Positions 34,116-47,341 are shown, counted from the first letter of the stretch. The stretch: DNA of 64,000 bases from Stagonosporopsis chrysanthemi (GCA_022560025.1 JAFISE010000091.1:62001-126000), one strand, 5' to 3'. Made by a program: numbers and translations. The notes: a model not told the origin generated them from the sequence alone.

Positions 34116-34496
34116 ACATTGTCAAAGTCTAAAATACTTCTTACAGAAAGGCCTAAACTCTTTCTTACTATAGAGATATACAGCTAGTAATATATTCTTT
34201 CTAGACTGTTAAATCCTTATAAGATATATTACTACTAAGCTAGTTAAACTTTATACTAAGTTTATAGTCTTTTTTAACTAAAAGAAAAGAATATCTAATT
34301 AATATATTCTCGAAGAATACTAAAGAAAAGTTGTCTAAAAAGCTTTTAAAGCCTAGTTAGTATACTTTTAAAAAGTACTTAAATTATTAATAAGTTTAAA
34401 AGAAGTTATAAGCTATGTATATAACTTATATTATTTATTAAATTCTATTATCTATTTCTATCTATTTACTATTATATATTTTTATTATTAGCTACT

Positions 34497-35206
34497 AATA
34501 TTCTCTATAGGTAGGCAAGCTAACAGGCAAGCAAGCTACTTTTATTAAGCTCTTACTATAGTATTCTTTCTATACTAATATCTTAATAACAACCTATTAT
34601 TAAGACGTTTTAAGAAGCTTAGATATAGCTTGTACTTTAAGCTCTTAAAAAGATAAGAATCTCTTCTAGTAATATACTATAGCTATTTATTAAGTGCCTT
34701 AAAGCACGCTAAGCTATTAATACACTAGAAAACCTTTACAGAGTAATACTATACTTAACTTATAAGAGTTAGATAATAATAAAAAGAAGATAGTTATTAA
34801 GTATATAATTAAGCTAGAAATACAAGGATTTAGCCTCTAGCTAGTAGATATAGCTACTATAGCTAACTCTTAATATACTAAACGCAATCTAGGCTTTATT
34901 AGTATAAACTAGCTTAGTAAATATATAAAGTATTAGCTAGAGCTTAAAGTAAAGTTTAATTATAGATCTAACTATATATAAGCTTTTTATAAAGATTTAA
35001 AGGTTATATAAAGCTAGTTTAGCTTAGTAGCTAATATTAAAGCTAAGTATAGCGTCTAAGAAAATAACACTTATAACTTTAATAAGATAGGTTTTTTAAT
35101 AAGCTAGATCTTTTTAAGAAAAGTTATTATAGCTTTAAAAAAATAAAGAAAGATAAAGATAGTCTAGCAAGACAACTAAGAGTAGACAATAGGTATAAAG
35201 AGTATT
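34497..35206 (+). mobile_element. pogo/Fot1 family 1, copy A (5' part only)
   Basis: Begins with a variant of the family's terminal CTCTATAGG...GGCAAGC sequence and continues through the transposase N-terminus (positions of KVKFN-type and NIKAKY motifs are recognisable around 34,950-35,050) to the point corresponding to the end of the first catalytic block. There it is cut and unrelated sequence follows. Closely parallels copy C (47497-49360). Confidence 0.65.
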
Positions 35207-36399
35207 GTTACAAGCTTAGCTAGTTAGCTTAAGCTTAATTAGATAGCTTACTTATAAGGTGCTTGTTTGTTTAGCTTACTACTAAGAAGCGTTAGGCTTC
35301 TTACTTAACTACTTACCTGCGCAGCTTAGCTTTAAATATATAACTACAAAATATTTTCTTTATATAAATTAATATATTGTTTAATATAGAGTAAAGAGAC
35401 TAATTAACTAATTTAATTACTTAAGTAGAGTTTTATAAGCTTAATAATAGTAATAAGCTTAGCTTTTTAAGTACAGTAGATCTCCTCTATACACTTAGTA
35501 TTAAGCCTGTTAGAGACTACTTTAATACTATAATTAAATATTTACACTGTCTGTTTTATACTACTAGGCTACCTATAATATAAATTATAAATAAGCTTAT
35601 ACTCTATAGCAGTACTACTTTAGAAGCTAAAAGAGCTTATTAGCTTAAAACTAGAAGCAACTAGCTTAGTTAGTATATCTAACTAACTTAGAACGCACAG
35701 CTTAGAAACGTATAAGAGCTTGTTAACCTAGATAGTCTTACAGCACCTAGTATCTATAAAGACACTTCTTGTCTACTAAGAGAAAGCTCTATAATAGCTT
35801 ATTCTACTAACTTTAATAGTATAGATTAAGCTACTCTCTTAGTAAAGACAGGCTCTACCTAAATAACACGTAGGCTAGCAAATAAGTACAGAGTACCTAG
35901 TAGTAGGTAGAAGTAGAGTTAGGGTTGCACAGACTTAAGAGTAGTAGTAGAGTAGAGGTTGCACAGGCTAGAGGTAAGAGTTAGGTAGGAGTACTTTTAA
36001 CGTAGGTAGAGGTAGAAGTTAGGTTGTATAGACCTAAGTTAGAGTTAGGTTTAGAGTACCTAGCAGAGTTATATCTATGCTATTATAATTATAGTATAGT
36101 AGCTTAACTATATTTCTTAATTTAGAATAGTTGTACAATCTTATTATTAAGTTTAGTAATTTTAGCTTAGATTTTCTACGTGTTAAATAACTAGTTATTA
36201 CAGTTATTAATAACAGCTACTCTCTAAATTATATAAGCTTTGCTCTTTTCTACAGCTACTGTTCTCTTTTTAAAAGAGTAGATAAGCTAACCTCTTTAAT
36301 ATCTTTATTTGTTTTGCTCTTAGTATTAATTCTAATCTTACTTACTAGCCTAATACAAGTAAGTAACTTAAAAAGATTATTAAACTTATTATAAGGTAG
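35207..36399. other. Unassigned RIP-mutated sequence
   Basis: Starts abruptly where pogo copy A breaks. It may be another inserted retroelement, but no domain is recognised. It includes a degenerate GTTGCACAG-containing repeat at 35930-36060. Confidence 0.35.
35930..36060. repeat. Degenerate short tandem repeat
   Basis: Three imperfect copies of a unit containing GTTGCACAGACCTAAG and AGAGTTAG, with purine-rich GTAGAGGTAGA spacers. Confidence 0.5.
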
Positions 36400-38650
36400 A
36401 GTATTATCTTCTACTATAGCTTCTAAGAATATTAAATCCTTTAGGATTATAATCTCTTAGATAGCTTAGGTAGAAAGTCTGTGCTTTTAATCTCTAAGCA
36501 CGTCTCTAGCAGTATTAAACACTTGCTCTACTCCTACTTATAAGATAGGTACTGCTAGAATATCTTTTATAACTTGTGCAAGATAAGAATAAAAAACTTT
36601 ATTTAACTTCTACTACTCTAAGATACTAAAGCTGTTGCCTACTAGAACACAGAGTATACTTAGGTAGGACTCTCTTTTAAATCTAGTTAAGCCTATATTC
36701 TTATTTATATTAAAAGTTAAACTTTAACTATGTATAGAAAAGCTTGCTAACTATAATTAAATTAGTATAGCTAGCTTACAAAACTATTTATATTTAAACA
36801 ATTGCCTTAGAATAGTATTAAAGACTAAGCTATTACTTGTAGTCTTAGTACTATTATAGCAGTCTAGATAGTCTAGAATTTCTTAATAGTAAGTATGCTT
36901 ATAATAAACTTCTTACAACTTATTCTAGATCTTGTTAGTATATAGCTGTAATAACAAACTATAATAATAGTACCTTATAAGCAGTTAGCTTTTATATAAA
37001 GTCTAGAATTAGTACGTAATTAAAAAAAGAAGCCTAATCTCTACTTGTTTATACGTAGTATTTTAACAGCTTTGCACTACCTTTATCTGCTACAGCCTAA
37101 ACAACGTCTAGCTACTTGTTGCTAATAATACTATTAGTATCTTCTCTAAGCTTGCTAGTTATATCTTCTAAGAAATTAAAAAAGCATCTATATATAAGCT
37201 AGATATATAGAATATAAGACTTATAGTTCTTACTTAGAGAGTATATTGCTACCTTAAAGTTCTTTAGTATTTATATAATTGCCTAGAGATAGTGCTACTT
37301 AGATACTCTAAGGCAGAGTTTCTTAAAGTCTTTAAAATCTGCCTTAGTAGTATCTTAATTAGCTCTAAAACTTCTGCCTTTTAGCTAGATTTCTTGCTTA
37401 AGCTATTTATTAATATATAGCTAAAGCTTAACTACGTGTTTATATATATTATATGTAGAATTCTACCTTGTTTTTACGTCCTAAATAACTAATAGGCATT
37501 TACTTGCTAGTAAGTTTTGCTAGGTTGCTAAAAACCTTTTAAATTGTTAAGGCAATAGATTAATTACAATAACAATAGCCTGCAGCTGTATCTTTATAAG
37601 TATATAATAAATATCTATAATAAAAGAAAGTTTACCTTATATAAAGAATTAGGTACTAATATATCTATTTAAATATTTTAAACATAGTATAATTACAGTA
37701 TTTCTCTTTATTCTATTTCTAGAGAAGCTAACAGCTTTAGATAGAATATAATATTTTAAATAACAAGATTAATTATAGACATAAGGTAAGAGATAGTATT
37801 TTCTCTAGAGCTCTATATATAACTTTCTTTAGCTAAAAGAGCTTTAAAGAATACTATATTAACAACAAGTAAAAGCTTTAAAGAATACTTTATTAACAAC
37901 AAGTAGAAGCTTTAAGAAGTGCTACTAGATTTTATCTCTATACAAGAAAGGCATACTAGAACGTCTATAGCTAAGAAAGTTATACAAGTCTCTTAAAGTA
38001 CAAGTACTATAAGAAAGTTGCTTAGTATTATATATAATAATATAAGTAATAACAGTACTTTATTATAGTTAGTTAACTGCTAAGAAGCTTAGGTAACTAC
38101 TAGAAGTCTAGGTATTAAGTGCAATAAATAGCCTTGTATGTTTACTAAGGTCCTAGAGCTGTGCTACTTTAGCGTCTTTAAATTAATACTTAAATAACGT
38201 GCTAAATTTATAACAGCTGTTTAATATAGCTTTAAGCTAAAGAAAGTGTATAAACTATTAAAATAATAACTACTTAACTATTTAGAATAACTAATTGTTG
38301 TTAATAACAAGCTATATAATTTCCTTTTTAAAAGCAAGTATTAAGTATACTAGATATAAAATAATAGCCTGCTAAGATTATTATTATTATAGTGTAGTAG
38401 ATAGCTAGCTATATAAAGGCGTTCTATCTTGTAAACAGGTTTAAAACCTTAGGTAAGTTAGTATATACTTAGTTCTAATACTCTTTACTATTAGGTGTTA
38501 TAATATATGCTTATAGTTAAAGCAATATAGATATAGATAGCTAGTAAAGACATAGACAGCCTCTTTAAATTAAGTCTAGACATATCTAGTGCAAGAGGCA
38601 GAACCTTATTATAAATATAATACAACAAGATCTCTAGCCTAAGTTGTAGT
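36400..38650 (-). mobile_element. hAT transposase relic
   Basis: On the minus strand, around 36,540-36,430, a conceptual frame shows the hAT C-terminal dimerisation signature: VGVEQVFNTARDV, then a KHRLS block and an ILKD segment, with stops at expected Trp/Gln sites. Upstream (to about 38,600) the same strand gives degenerate hAT-like sequence. Element ends and target duplication were not found, so the limits are approximate. Confidence 0.6.
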
Positions 38651-38763
38651 ACTTTACTATTTGTCCTATATAATTAGTATTGCCTTGCTCTCTTTACTTT
38701 TCTAGAGACTGCACTGCGTTTACTTTAGTTAGTAAATTAAATTACTAAGTTCTACTTTTTATA

Positions 38764-40615
38764 ACGTATGTTATAAGCAAGTAACGCGTACAAGCAAGTA
38801 ACGCACCCTACTAACTTTGCGCACCTCTACATGCGTATATCTTAACTACCTTATAAGACAATATATAGATATTAATAGAGTAGATTAAGCAGTATCTAAA
38901 GTATCTTTCTTACACGTACAAGAGTTATGTCTAGTCTCTCTGCACTTCTTACAGTGCGCAAGAGCCTAGCAGCTTATGCTTAATTGCTCTTGTCTTTAAC
39001 ACTGCTTATAAGCAATCTGCTGATTAGCCTTACTTTAAGCAAGTAGATCCTCTCTAGCTCTCTTTGTTAAGACCCTACGCTACTGTATACGCTTTTTTTT
39101 ACGCTGTTTACGCGCTAACGCTGCCTTATTAGCCTTCTTAAGGCTAGCAATTCAATTGCATATTAACTTAGCTAAGAGTATTATTACCTTAGCACTCTTC
39201 TTAAGCTGATTAATTGCTTTAATAATAGAAGCAGGCAATAAGCTCTTATATTAGCGCACGCGCTTACGTATTAGGGTTAATTAAACCTTAAGTTTACGTA
39301 TGTTGCTTAGCGTACGCGCCTCCTAGAGTGCCTCTAGTAGAGCACCTAGAGTAAGCGTATGCAGCTGTACGTTAAGCTTTAATAGAACAGTATCTAGCTA
39401 GAGAGGTACAAGGCCTGTGCCTTAAAAGGCTAAGCAGATGTTAGCTAAGGTAAACAATTAATTGTACGCTGCCTTAAAGGCTAGCAGGAACTTAAGCTTA
39501 GTAATATAATTAATGTAGTAGTAGATAAGGCTCTTAACTTTATAGCTATACGCGCGCTTTAATAGCAAGAAGCAGCTAATGTTAAGCAGCTATAGCAGGT
39601 AAGATAAGTAAGGCAGTATACAAAGCATATAGATGTTGTTCTTCTTACAGAGCTCTTAAAACTTAAGAAAGTAGTAGCTCTTGTAGCTGTTAAAGACAAG
39701 CAGGCAACGTGCACTAAAGATACAAGTCTTTGTATAAGTATTAAAGTACTTTAGCTACTCTACTTCTAGCTTGTTGTTTATCTAGCTATTATTACTAACT
39801 GCAATTACCTAGTTGTGTAGGATCTCTGCTTCCTTGTACTAAGCAGATAGATAATACTAGCTAGCAAAGATAATAAACAGCAGGACTAACTAGCTAGCAG
39901 TATTGATAGCAGCAATTGCTGTTACTTATTTACAGTTGCTAGGCTAAATGCTCTTTAGCCTGCCTCTCCTCTCTAATCCTGTTACAACAAGCTAAGTTGT
40001 AATCTTGCTTATTATAAAGCTAGCCTTGTTAAAGTTATAGACGTTATTATTGCAGATACTGTACTTAGCCTTTGTCTCCTTTACAAGCTTAAACTAGCTC
40101 TTAATTAGGACTAGATCCTTGCATAGAGCTTGCTACCTATTGTACGCTTAATTAAAACGTGTCTTAAGACTGTCTGTATGCTTAACAAAGTTACGCAGCT
40201 AGTAGATGCTAACCTAACTAGCGCTGCGCGTAGCAAGTAGTTTATCAGCTATATTACGTACAGCTTTGTACGTAGGCACAAATCTACAAGAATCTAAGTT
40301 AAGTATATGTCTAATAATTACCTCCTTTTCTACCTTAGTAAGTTTCCTTAAGTTAGGTTAGCAATTGCGTTAGGTAGGTATCCCAGCGCGTTGGTAATAG
40401 AGCGTTGCTTTAGCTACGTTGTACATCGCTGTAGCAGGACAATTGCTCTAGATTTGTTAAGCATTAATAGATAAGATAGCAAGCTGTACATCTACTTTAT
40501 TTAAGAGTAATTAAGTAACGTTGCGTAGAGCTATTATAAATTCAGATAAGAGAGGTGCATAAAGTTAGTAGAGTGCGTTGCTTGCTTGTACGCGTTACTT
40601 GCTTATAACATACGT
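38764..40615 (-). mobile_element. pogo/Fot1 family 2, full-length degenerate copy
   Basis: 1852 bp bounded by near-perfect inverted repeats of about 65 bp that start ACGTATGTTATAAGCAAG, flanked on both sides by TA, the target duplication of Tc1/mariner-pogo elements. The transposase runs on the minus strand; recognisable pieces are a YNFD-type first catalytic Asp block, a second block ending in SCYKLL-like sequence, LCKKNNIYMLCI (usual LCxPPHSSH region) and the PLN...KRAYS block that normally reads QPLDVGCFSPLKRAY. Noticeably less AT-rich than its surroundings. Confidence 0.85.
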
Positions 40616-42074
40616 TAGTCTAAGGTGCAATTGTTTTAAGGCCTTTAAGATCTTACAGTATACTAGATACTCTATTAGCTTTGTTGCTAGCTACAGGTAA
40701 AAGCATAGCTATAACAATTAAACATAATAAATAATTATAATATAATATTTTAGTAGAAAAAAAAAACAGTATAGACAAGTTTAAAGAATATTACTAAAGG
40801 AAAATCTATAGATAACGCGTCTAGTATTCCTAGTATCTTTACTTTAACAATCTTTAGATATTGTTCCTATAATAAGTTAAGTATAATTAAACTTTAGAAG
40901 AAATTATTAAAGTCTAAGCTGTTTTAATTAGTTGTAATAATTTATAAAGGAGCTAGCGCACAAGACAGCTTATATCTACTTGTTATAATTGTTATTATTA
41001 CTACTCTTATCTTCTTTATTGCTAGCTAAGTCTTCTAAATTGCTAAAACCTTTAAAATTAGTTTTCTCTTCTTCTATAAGAGCTTGCTAATACTGCTTAT
41101 CTGTTTTATACTTATTTAGCATAGCTGCAAAGTATACCTCTAGCTTATTACTATTATCTTTAAGTTCTTTCTTATACCTATTGCTATTATTACTTATAAT
41201 ATAAGAGTTGTCTATAGTTAGAAGAAGGCTGCTATTGCCTAGATTAGCTAGGTAATTTTTAGGCTTACGCTGCCTAGTACTATTAGTAAATATATGTAAT
41301 AATTAGATTTTATAAATTACTCCTACTTATTATCTAGGCACACAGCTAGAATCTTTAGTAAAAGCTTATTACAAAACTTAACCTACTTTTTTTTCTTAGT
41401 ATTAAAGTAAAAGGTGTTAGTTTTTAGCTTCTTAAGACTCTTCTAATACTCTTTTTAAAGGATAATTTTAAGGACACTACTAGCACTAAACAGGTGTTTA
41501 GCTGCCTAGCTATTACTTAACTCTTCTTTCTTCTTAACAGCAGCGTTAACCTTAGAGATAGATATTAAATAGTTACGTATATTAATATTATAATTAATAG
41601 CATCTTATTTTTTACAAGCAGCACTAAGCTTATCTTTAAGCTATTCTGCTATATTTAGTTAGAATAAAGATATAATAATAGAATATAATAAATAACTACT
41701 CTTATAAACATTGTAGTAGGTCTAGTTAAAATCCTTCTTAGCTTATTACTAGATCTTAGTCTTTTGTTTAGCAGTGCTAGCTATATAAGTTGCTACTGTC
41801 TTTAGTTTTTTAAGAAGCTAATATTTTGCTATAAAGTTTGTGTTATAAGCCTTGCTAATAGCTGCCTCTTCTTTATTGCAAAGTAAAGCTCTAGTTCTCT
41901 GCTAGATTATATAAGTAGAATTGCTAAGCTAGCTCTTAAAAGAGAATATTAAATTAGTAGAGTAGCCTTTCTTAGATCTACTTTAGCTGCACTAATTAAG
42001 GACATAGCAAATCTTAGTAGTTATAGTAAGTTTATTAAGCTTTACAGCTCTACAGCTTAGTATTAAGACCTAAA
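40616..42074. other. Unassigned RIP-mutated sequence
   Basis: Follows pogo family 2 and replaces the 3' half of pogo copy B. No family recognised on either strand. Confidence 0.35.
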
Positions 42075-43414
42075 TTCTTAAGTATTACTAGAGGTTTATA
42101 GCTACTAGAGCTTGTTGTTAGTAGTAAGTAGTAGTAGTAAAGTCTGCAGCTTTATATTAAGAGTTAAAATAACCTGTTCTAAGTTAAATAGGACTAATCT
42201 AGTACTTTAGAACTCTCTTTAGATATTAATAGGTATAAATACTATATTGTAAGCTGCTTTAAAGTACAAAAAAAATTAGTTGTTATAAAGTAAGTAACTT
42301 AGTTATATATAAGTATTTTAGCTTAGTACCTATACACTTCCTTTAAAGAGGCAAAATAACCTATATTAAGTAGCTATAAGAAGTGTAATAAGTAAAGAGG
42401 TATATATATAGTAATAATCTTGTTATTCTTATAGTATTGCTAGAATTAGAGCAAGTTATAGCTTTTATAGCTAATAATAACTAGTAGTTAGTAGGTACTA
42501 ACAGTTTACTTCTTTATATACGTGTTAAAGTGCTTTAACTACTTAAGAATAAGCCTATTAGTAGTCTAGCTATTACTAGAGACTCTAATAACTTAATTCT
42601 AGAGCAAGTCTTTTTCTTTGTACTAGCTAGAGAGGTAGTAGCGTGCTCTAAAGATAATAAAAAGCAAATTAATCTATTCTTTAGTATTAATACTCTGTAT
42701 AACTATTGTCTACTCTTAGTTGCCTTGCTAGACTGTCTTTAGCCTTTCTTGTCTCTCTAAGGCTGTAACAACTACTTCTAAGAAGATTTAGCCTATTATA
42801 AAGCCTTTCTTATTAAAGTTATAAGTATTATTATCTTAGATACTATACTTTGCTTTAATTTTAGCTACTAAGCTAAACTAGCTCTATATAACCTTTAAAT
42901 CTTTATAAAAGGCTTATATATAGTTAGATCTATAATTAAACTTTACTTTAAGCTTTAGCTAACACTTTATAAATATACTAGGCTAGTTTATACTAACAAA
43001 GCCTAGATTGCGCTTAGTGCGCAGAGAATTAGCTATAGCAGCTATATCTACTAGCTAACAGCTAAATCCTTGTGTGTCTAGCTTAAGTATATATTTAACA
43101 ATTATTTTTTTCTTGTTATTATCTAACTCTTGTAAGTTAAGCATAGTATTGCCTTATAAAGGTTGTCTAGTATATTAATAGCTTAGTGTGCTTTAAGGCA
43201 CTTTATAGATAGCTGCAGCGCGTTGCTAGAAGAGATTTGCATCTTGTTTAAGAGCTTAAAGCGCAAGCTGTACCTAAGCTTCTTAAAACACGTTAATAAT
43301 AGGTCGTTGTTAAGATATTAGTATAGAAAGAGTACTTTAGTAGGGGCTTAGCAAAAGTAGCTTGCTTGCCTATTAGCTTGCTTGCCTGTTAGCTTGCTTG
43401 CCTATAGAGTACGT
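42075..43414 (-). mobile_element. pogo/Fot1 family 1, copy B (partial)
   Basis: The right end carries the family's inverted repeat (reads ...GCCTATAGAGTACGT, followed by TA) with two extra GGCAAGC-type subterminal repeats. Sequence runs parallel to copy C in reverse orientation to about 42,075, where similarity stops. It sits inside the gypsy gag/LTR copy to its right. Confidence 0.7.
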
Positions 43415-44358
43415 TATCTAGAGTTTTATTTAAAACCTTTCTTTAAACTAAGAGTTTTAATGTTATTTATCTAGAGAAGTCTAGAAGTCCTTATCTATAC
43501 TATATAGGTTCTTATCTTTCTATAATAGTCTTATATTAGTAGTAGTTACTTTTAAGTAATTAAAGATATATACTATGCTATAGACTAGATTATTGCTTTA
43601 GAAGTAGAGTCTATCTACTATTTCTACCTTAAAGAATTAGTACAACTCTTTTTATTAATTAAACTTGCCTATATTAAAGAGATAAACTAGTTTTATAGTC
43701 TAAGAGTATAACAACATAGGTATAGATTAAGACACTTACTAAAAGCTAATACAAGCTTAGACTTAGGCTTAAACAAGAGTATCTATATATTTTTAAAAAG
43801 CTAGGTCTAAAAAAAAAGCTCTATAGAAGTCTAGAAAGTACTTTAATAATTATATTGTCTAAGAAAGAGGCCTTTACAAGTTTACTAGCTAATATTTTTC
43901 TAGCTTGTTAGAGAATTTAATTTCTAAGGTCTTCTAGTACTATTAAAGTAGTAGCCTATTCTTGTATAGCTCTATAGATGTCTAAACAAGAGTTGTCTAC
44001 TTAAAAAAGGTCTAGGCTAAAGTCTACTAACTATCCTATAGTATTATTAACTTTGTTAGCTATATTTAGGAGGTCTTATAATATCTTAATAAGAGTAAGT
44101 AATAAATTTTAACTATAAGAAGTGTGCTACTAAGAGCTATTACTAGAATAAACTAGATAAATCTAATAGAAAATAGCTATAGTATAGTAGCTTCTTATTT
44201 ATAAGAGCTGTAGCTAAGGCTTAGCTAGCTCTAGTTCTAGTTTATAGAGTTTTTTTACTCTGCTTTAGAGGTAAGATAGCTCTATAGCAGAGCCCTAGTA
44301 AGTCTAACTCTAAGGCACGTAAGTGCTAAGGCGCTAGTTGTTAGCCTAGCTTATTATA
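43415..44358 (-). mobile_element. Ty3/gypsy gag fragment plus LTR, reverse orientation
   Basis: 44114-44358 is a 245-bp LTR matching (reverse complement) the two LTRs at 55230 and 63527. Left of it, sequence matches the start of the gag region that follows the LTR at 55474. Pogo copy B interrupts it at 43414. Confidence 0.75.
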
Positions 44359-44699
44359 AAGGCTTCAAAAAGTAAGTTTTTTTTAAAAAAGTATTAGCTA
44401 ATTTAGATACTGTTATAGGTTATAGTAAAGATTAAATAAGTATTATTAGGTAAGATTATTTTATTTAATATTTATATAACAAAGTAGACTTCTTTTTTTT
44501 TCTTATCTAGCTTAAAAAAGTTCTAGTAAAGTATAGTTCTTTTTATTTTCTCTATTACTAGAATATATTTAATGTTTAAACTTAATTATCTAATTCCTAT
44601 ACCTTAATCTAGAAAGGTAACTATAGTAGTCTATATAGTGTTAATTTGTATATAGTCTTAGTCTATTTAACTAAAAGTGTTACTATAAACTACATAGCG

Positions 44700-47200
44700 A
44701 TTTACTTAATAACAACGCTAATATTTAGAAGGAATTATATATAAAACTAAGCGTAGCTGCTACTACTACTTTTACTACTTTTTATACTACTTTCTTATAT
44801 AATATAGCAGCTTGTTAAGCCTGTAAAGCTACTGCGTAATTAATTACAGCTTTAATACACTCTATATAACTAAAATATTTTTTTAGATTGACTTGTATAT
44901 ACTTTCTTATATAAAGAGTCTTTTTACTAGATAATTAGTGTTTAAGTTGTTAGTTTTTAGCTTGCAAGCTCTGCAGCCTAAGTATTAGCTATTGCTATTA
45001 CTATGTCTGCCTTGCTAAGCACTGTCTAAGTAGTCTAAGAGAGCTTCTCTTACTATAATAGTAGTTGCTAAGTCTTATATAAAGCTTGTAAGCTCTTTAG
45101 TATAGCAAGTAACTACTTAGTTACCTCTAGCTTAGTATTAATTGCTAGTAGTATACTTAGGCAGCTTGTAATCTAGCTTAATTAGAGTACTAGCTCTATG
45201 TTATATAGGCAGAGTCCTACTATATACTAACTAGCTTGTACTACTTATAGCAATAGACCTTCTTGTGCTAAGTTATATAAAGTAATAAAGCGCTTTTTCT
45301 TAATAGAAGCTGCGTTATTAAGCACAGAGAGAGCTTAGATTTACTTTTAATACTTAGACTTAACTATAGAAAATAGAGTATAGTCTAGCAGCTGCAGCAC
45401 ATAAAAAGTGTATAGCAGCAAGTATAGAAGTTATGTCTTATTAAGTTAATAAGAATATAAAAGCTATAGCTATTAAGAATAAAGACTTAATAACTACAAA
45501 ATAATAGTAAAGTATTTAGTATAAAAAATATATTATAGCTATTAAATATAAAGCCCTAGCTGTTAGACTCTAGCTAGAGTAATAGTAATAATATAGTACT
45601 ACTCTAAGCTTGTACATACAGTTTATAAGTACTGTTTACTTTTTTAGTACTTGTTTAGCTTAGCAGCTTAGGCTAAGTTCTAACAAAGTACTTACAGACT
45701 GCCTTAATAGCGTAAGTCTAATCCTAGGTAAGATAGAAAGACATGCTGCTGCGCTGTAGTAGCTTCTAAGCTTGCCTAGGTAAAAAGACATACAACTACT
45801 TCTAAGCTACTACTATACAACCTAAGGTCTAGGTAAAGTTATATAACTACCTTTAAGCTTCTACTCTGCTTTTACAGGTCTAGGTTTAGCTAAGAGCTAG
45901 CCTGCTTATATAAGTAGTTTACACGTAAAGAGCTAAGGCGCCTCTAGGCTAGTATAGCCTAGCTACAGCTACTAGCTGCTAGCTGCTAGAAGGCCTAGTA
46001 TTAAGTACTTAGGTTAGGCACTTTCTTAAAAGAGAGATATTGTTAAGCTCTAGCTATTATACTCTAGCTAGGCTAATAGTAACAATATAGTACTACTCTA
46101 AGCCTGTACTTATAGTCTGTAAGTACTATTAACCTTCTTAGTACTTGTTTAGCTTAGTAGCTTAGGCTAGGTTCTAATATTAAAATCTAATTATATTTAA
46201 TATTTAGCTGTTCTCTAAGGTAGTATAGAGCTAATCTAAAGTATTTGTAGCTAGAAACTTAGTACTTTAGAAGTGCTAGCCTTTAAAGATAACTAGCTAT
46301 TATAGCTTTGCTCTAGTAGCTAAAACAGTCTTTATAATTAATATTTACTTATAATCTTCTAAAGATCTTATATAAGCTTTCTTTTTTTAAGAGCTTATAA
46401 CATCCTAGAAGTTTATATATGTACTAAGTATAACACTAGTCTTATCTATATTCTATATATCTTTATATTGTATTCTTAGCTCTAAGTAAGTATACTTAAA
46501 CAGCTTATATAAAGCTTTTATAGTCTTATAGCTAGCTGCTAATATTAATATTCTTATAATTATTTAGCTAATAATAGAAGCAACCTGTAAGTTAAGTTAG
46601 ATAAACTAAGGTATCTATAGTTACCTAAGTAGCTAGTAGTTAGTATTTACGTAGAGAATCTAGGTAGCTATTTCTCTTACCTATAAGTAGCTAAGAGGCT
46701 GCATGTATATATCTTTGTTATAATTCTATTAAACTTAGAACTGCTCTTACTCTAGAGTTAATTGCTGTTAGTTAGAGTAAGCTATTTCGTGTAAAAGTTA
46801 GCTTACAGCGTAGCTGCGTAGCAAGGTCTACAGAACTCTAAAATAACGCGCAGCTGCTTGTTTAGATTTAAAAACACTAGCTCGTAGATCTGTAATAATA
46901 GTATATATAGCAGCTTCTATAGTATTTATTTTATAGTTGTGCAAGTAGAGTAGTAACGCGTTAAAGTTAAGTTATTATATTAAATTAGGTAGACTAAAAC
47001 TATATAGACTAGGTTACTTAAATAAAGAGCTTAGAGCTTCTTAGTAGTAAGGTAAATAAACAAGCATCTTTTACGTAAAACTATCTAAGTAAGCTTAAGC
47101 TAACTAGATAAGCTTATAGCATACTCTTTAGGTACTTATTATATATATAAGTATTTTAATAGCTTTATTATAGCTGTAGAAATATTTAGTAAGTAAAGAA
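44700..47200 (-). mobile_element. pogo/Fot1 family 3, interrupted by a TRIM-like element
   Basis: On the minus strand 46,730-46,190 reads as a DDE-type pogo transposase (KALYKLFKYTYLE, NIDKTSVILS, KKKAYIRSLEDYK, LVIFKG motifs with RIP stops). After the insertion at 45547-46179 it resumes and ends near 44,880 with the C-terminal coil typical of the family (RAC...LKTNNLNT, then an IQVN...YFSYIE block). Outer ends are approximate. Confidence 0.7.
45547..46179 (+). mobile_element. TRIM-like non-coding LTR element, copy 1
   Basis: 633 bp bounded by direct terminal repeats (about 45547-45685 and 46041-46179). The family consensus begins TGTTAG and ends CTAACA, that is TG...CA with short inverted tips. 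A purine tract (AAAAGAGAGAT) lies immediately before the second repeat, as a polypurine tract would. The element is flanked by a perfect 5-bp duplication TTAAA (45542-45546 and 46180-46184) inside pogo family 3. The internal 355 bp have no coding trace. Confidence 0.8.
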
Positions 47201-47212
47201 ACTGTTAGAACC

Positions 47213-47341
47213 TAGCCTAAGCTGCTAAGCTAAACAAGCACTAAAAAGGTTAAAAGTACTTACAGACTATAAGTACAGGCTTAAAGTAGTACTATATTGT
47301 TACTGTTAGCCTAGCTAGAGTCTAACAGCTAGGGCCTAACA
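47213..47341 (-). repeat. Solo terminal repeat of the TRIM-like family
   Basis: 129 bp in reverse orientation, beginning TGTTAGAACC and ending GGGCCTAACA. Flanks GAAAC (47208-47212) and AAAAC (47342-47346) look like a 5-bp target duplication that differs by one G-to-A change. Confidence 0.75.
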
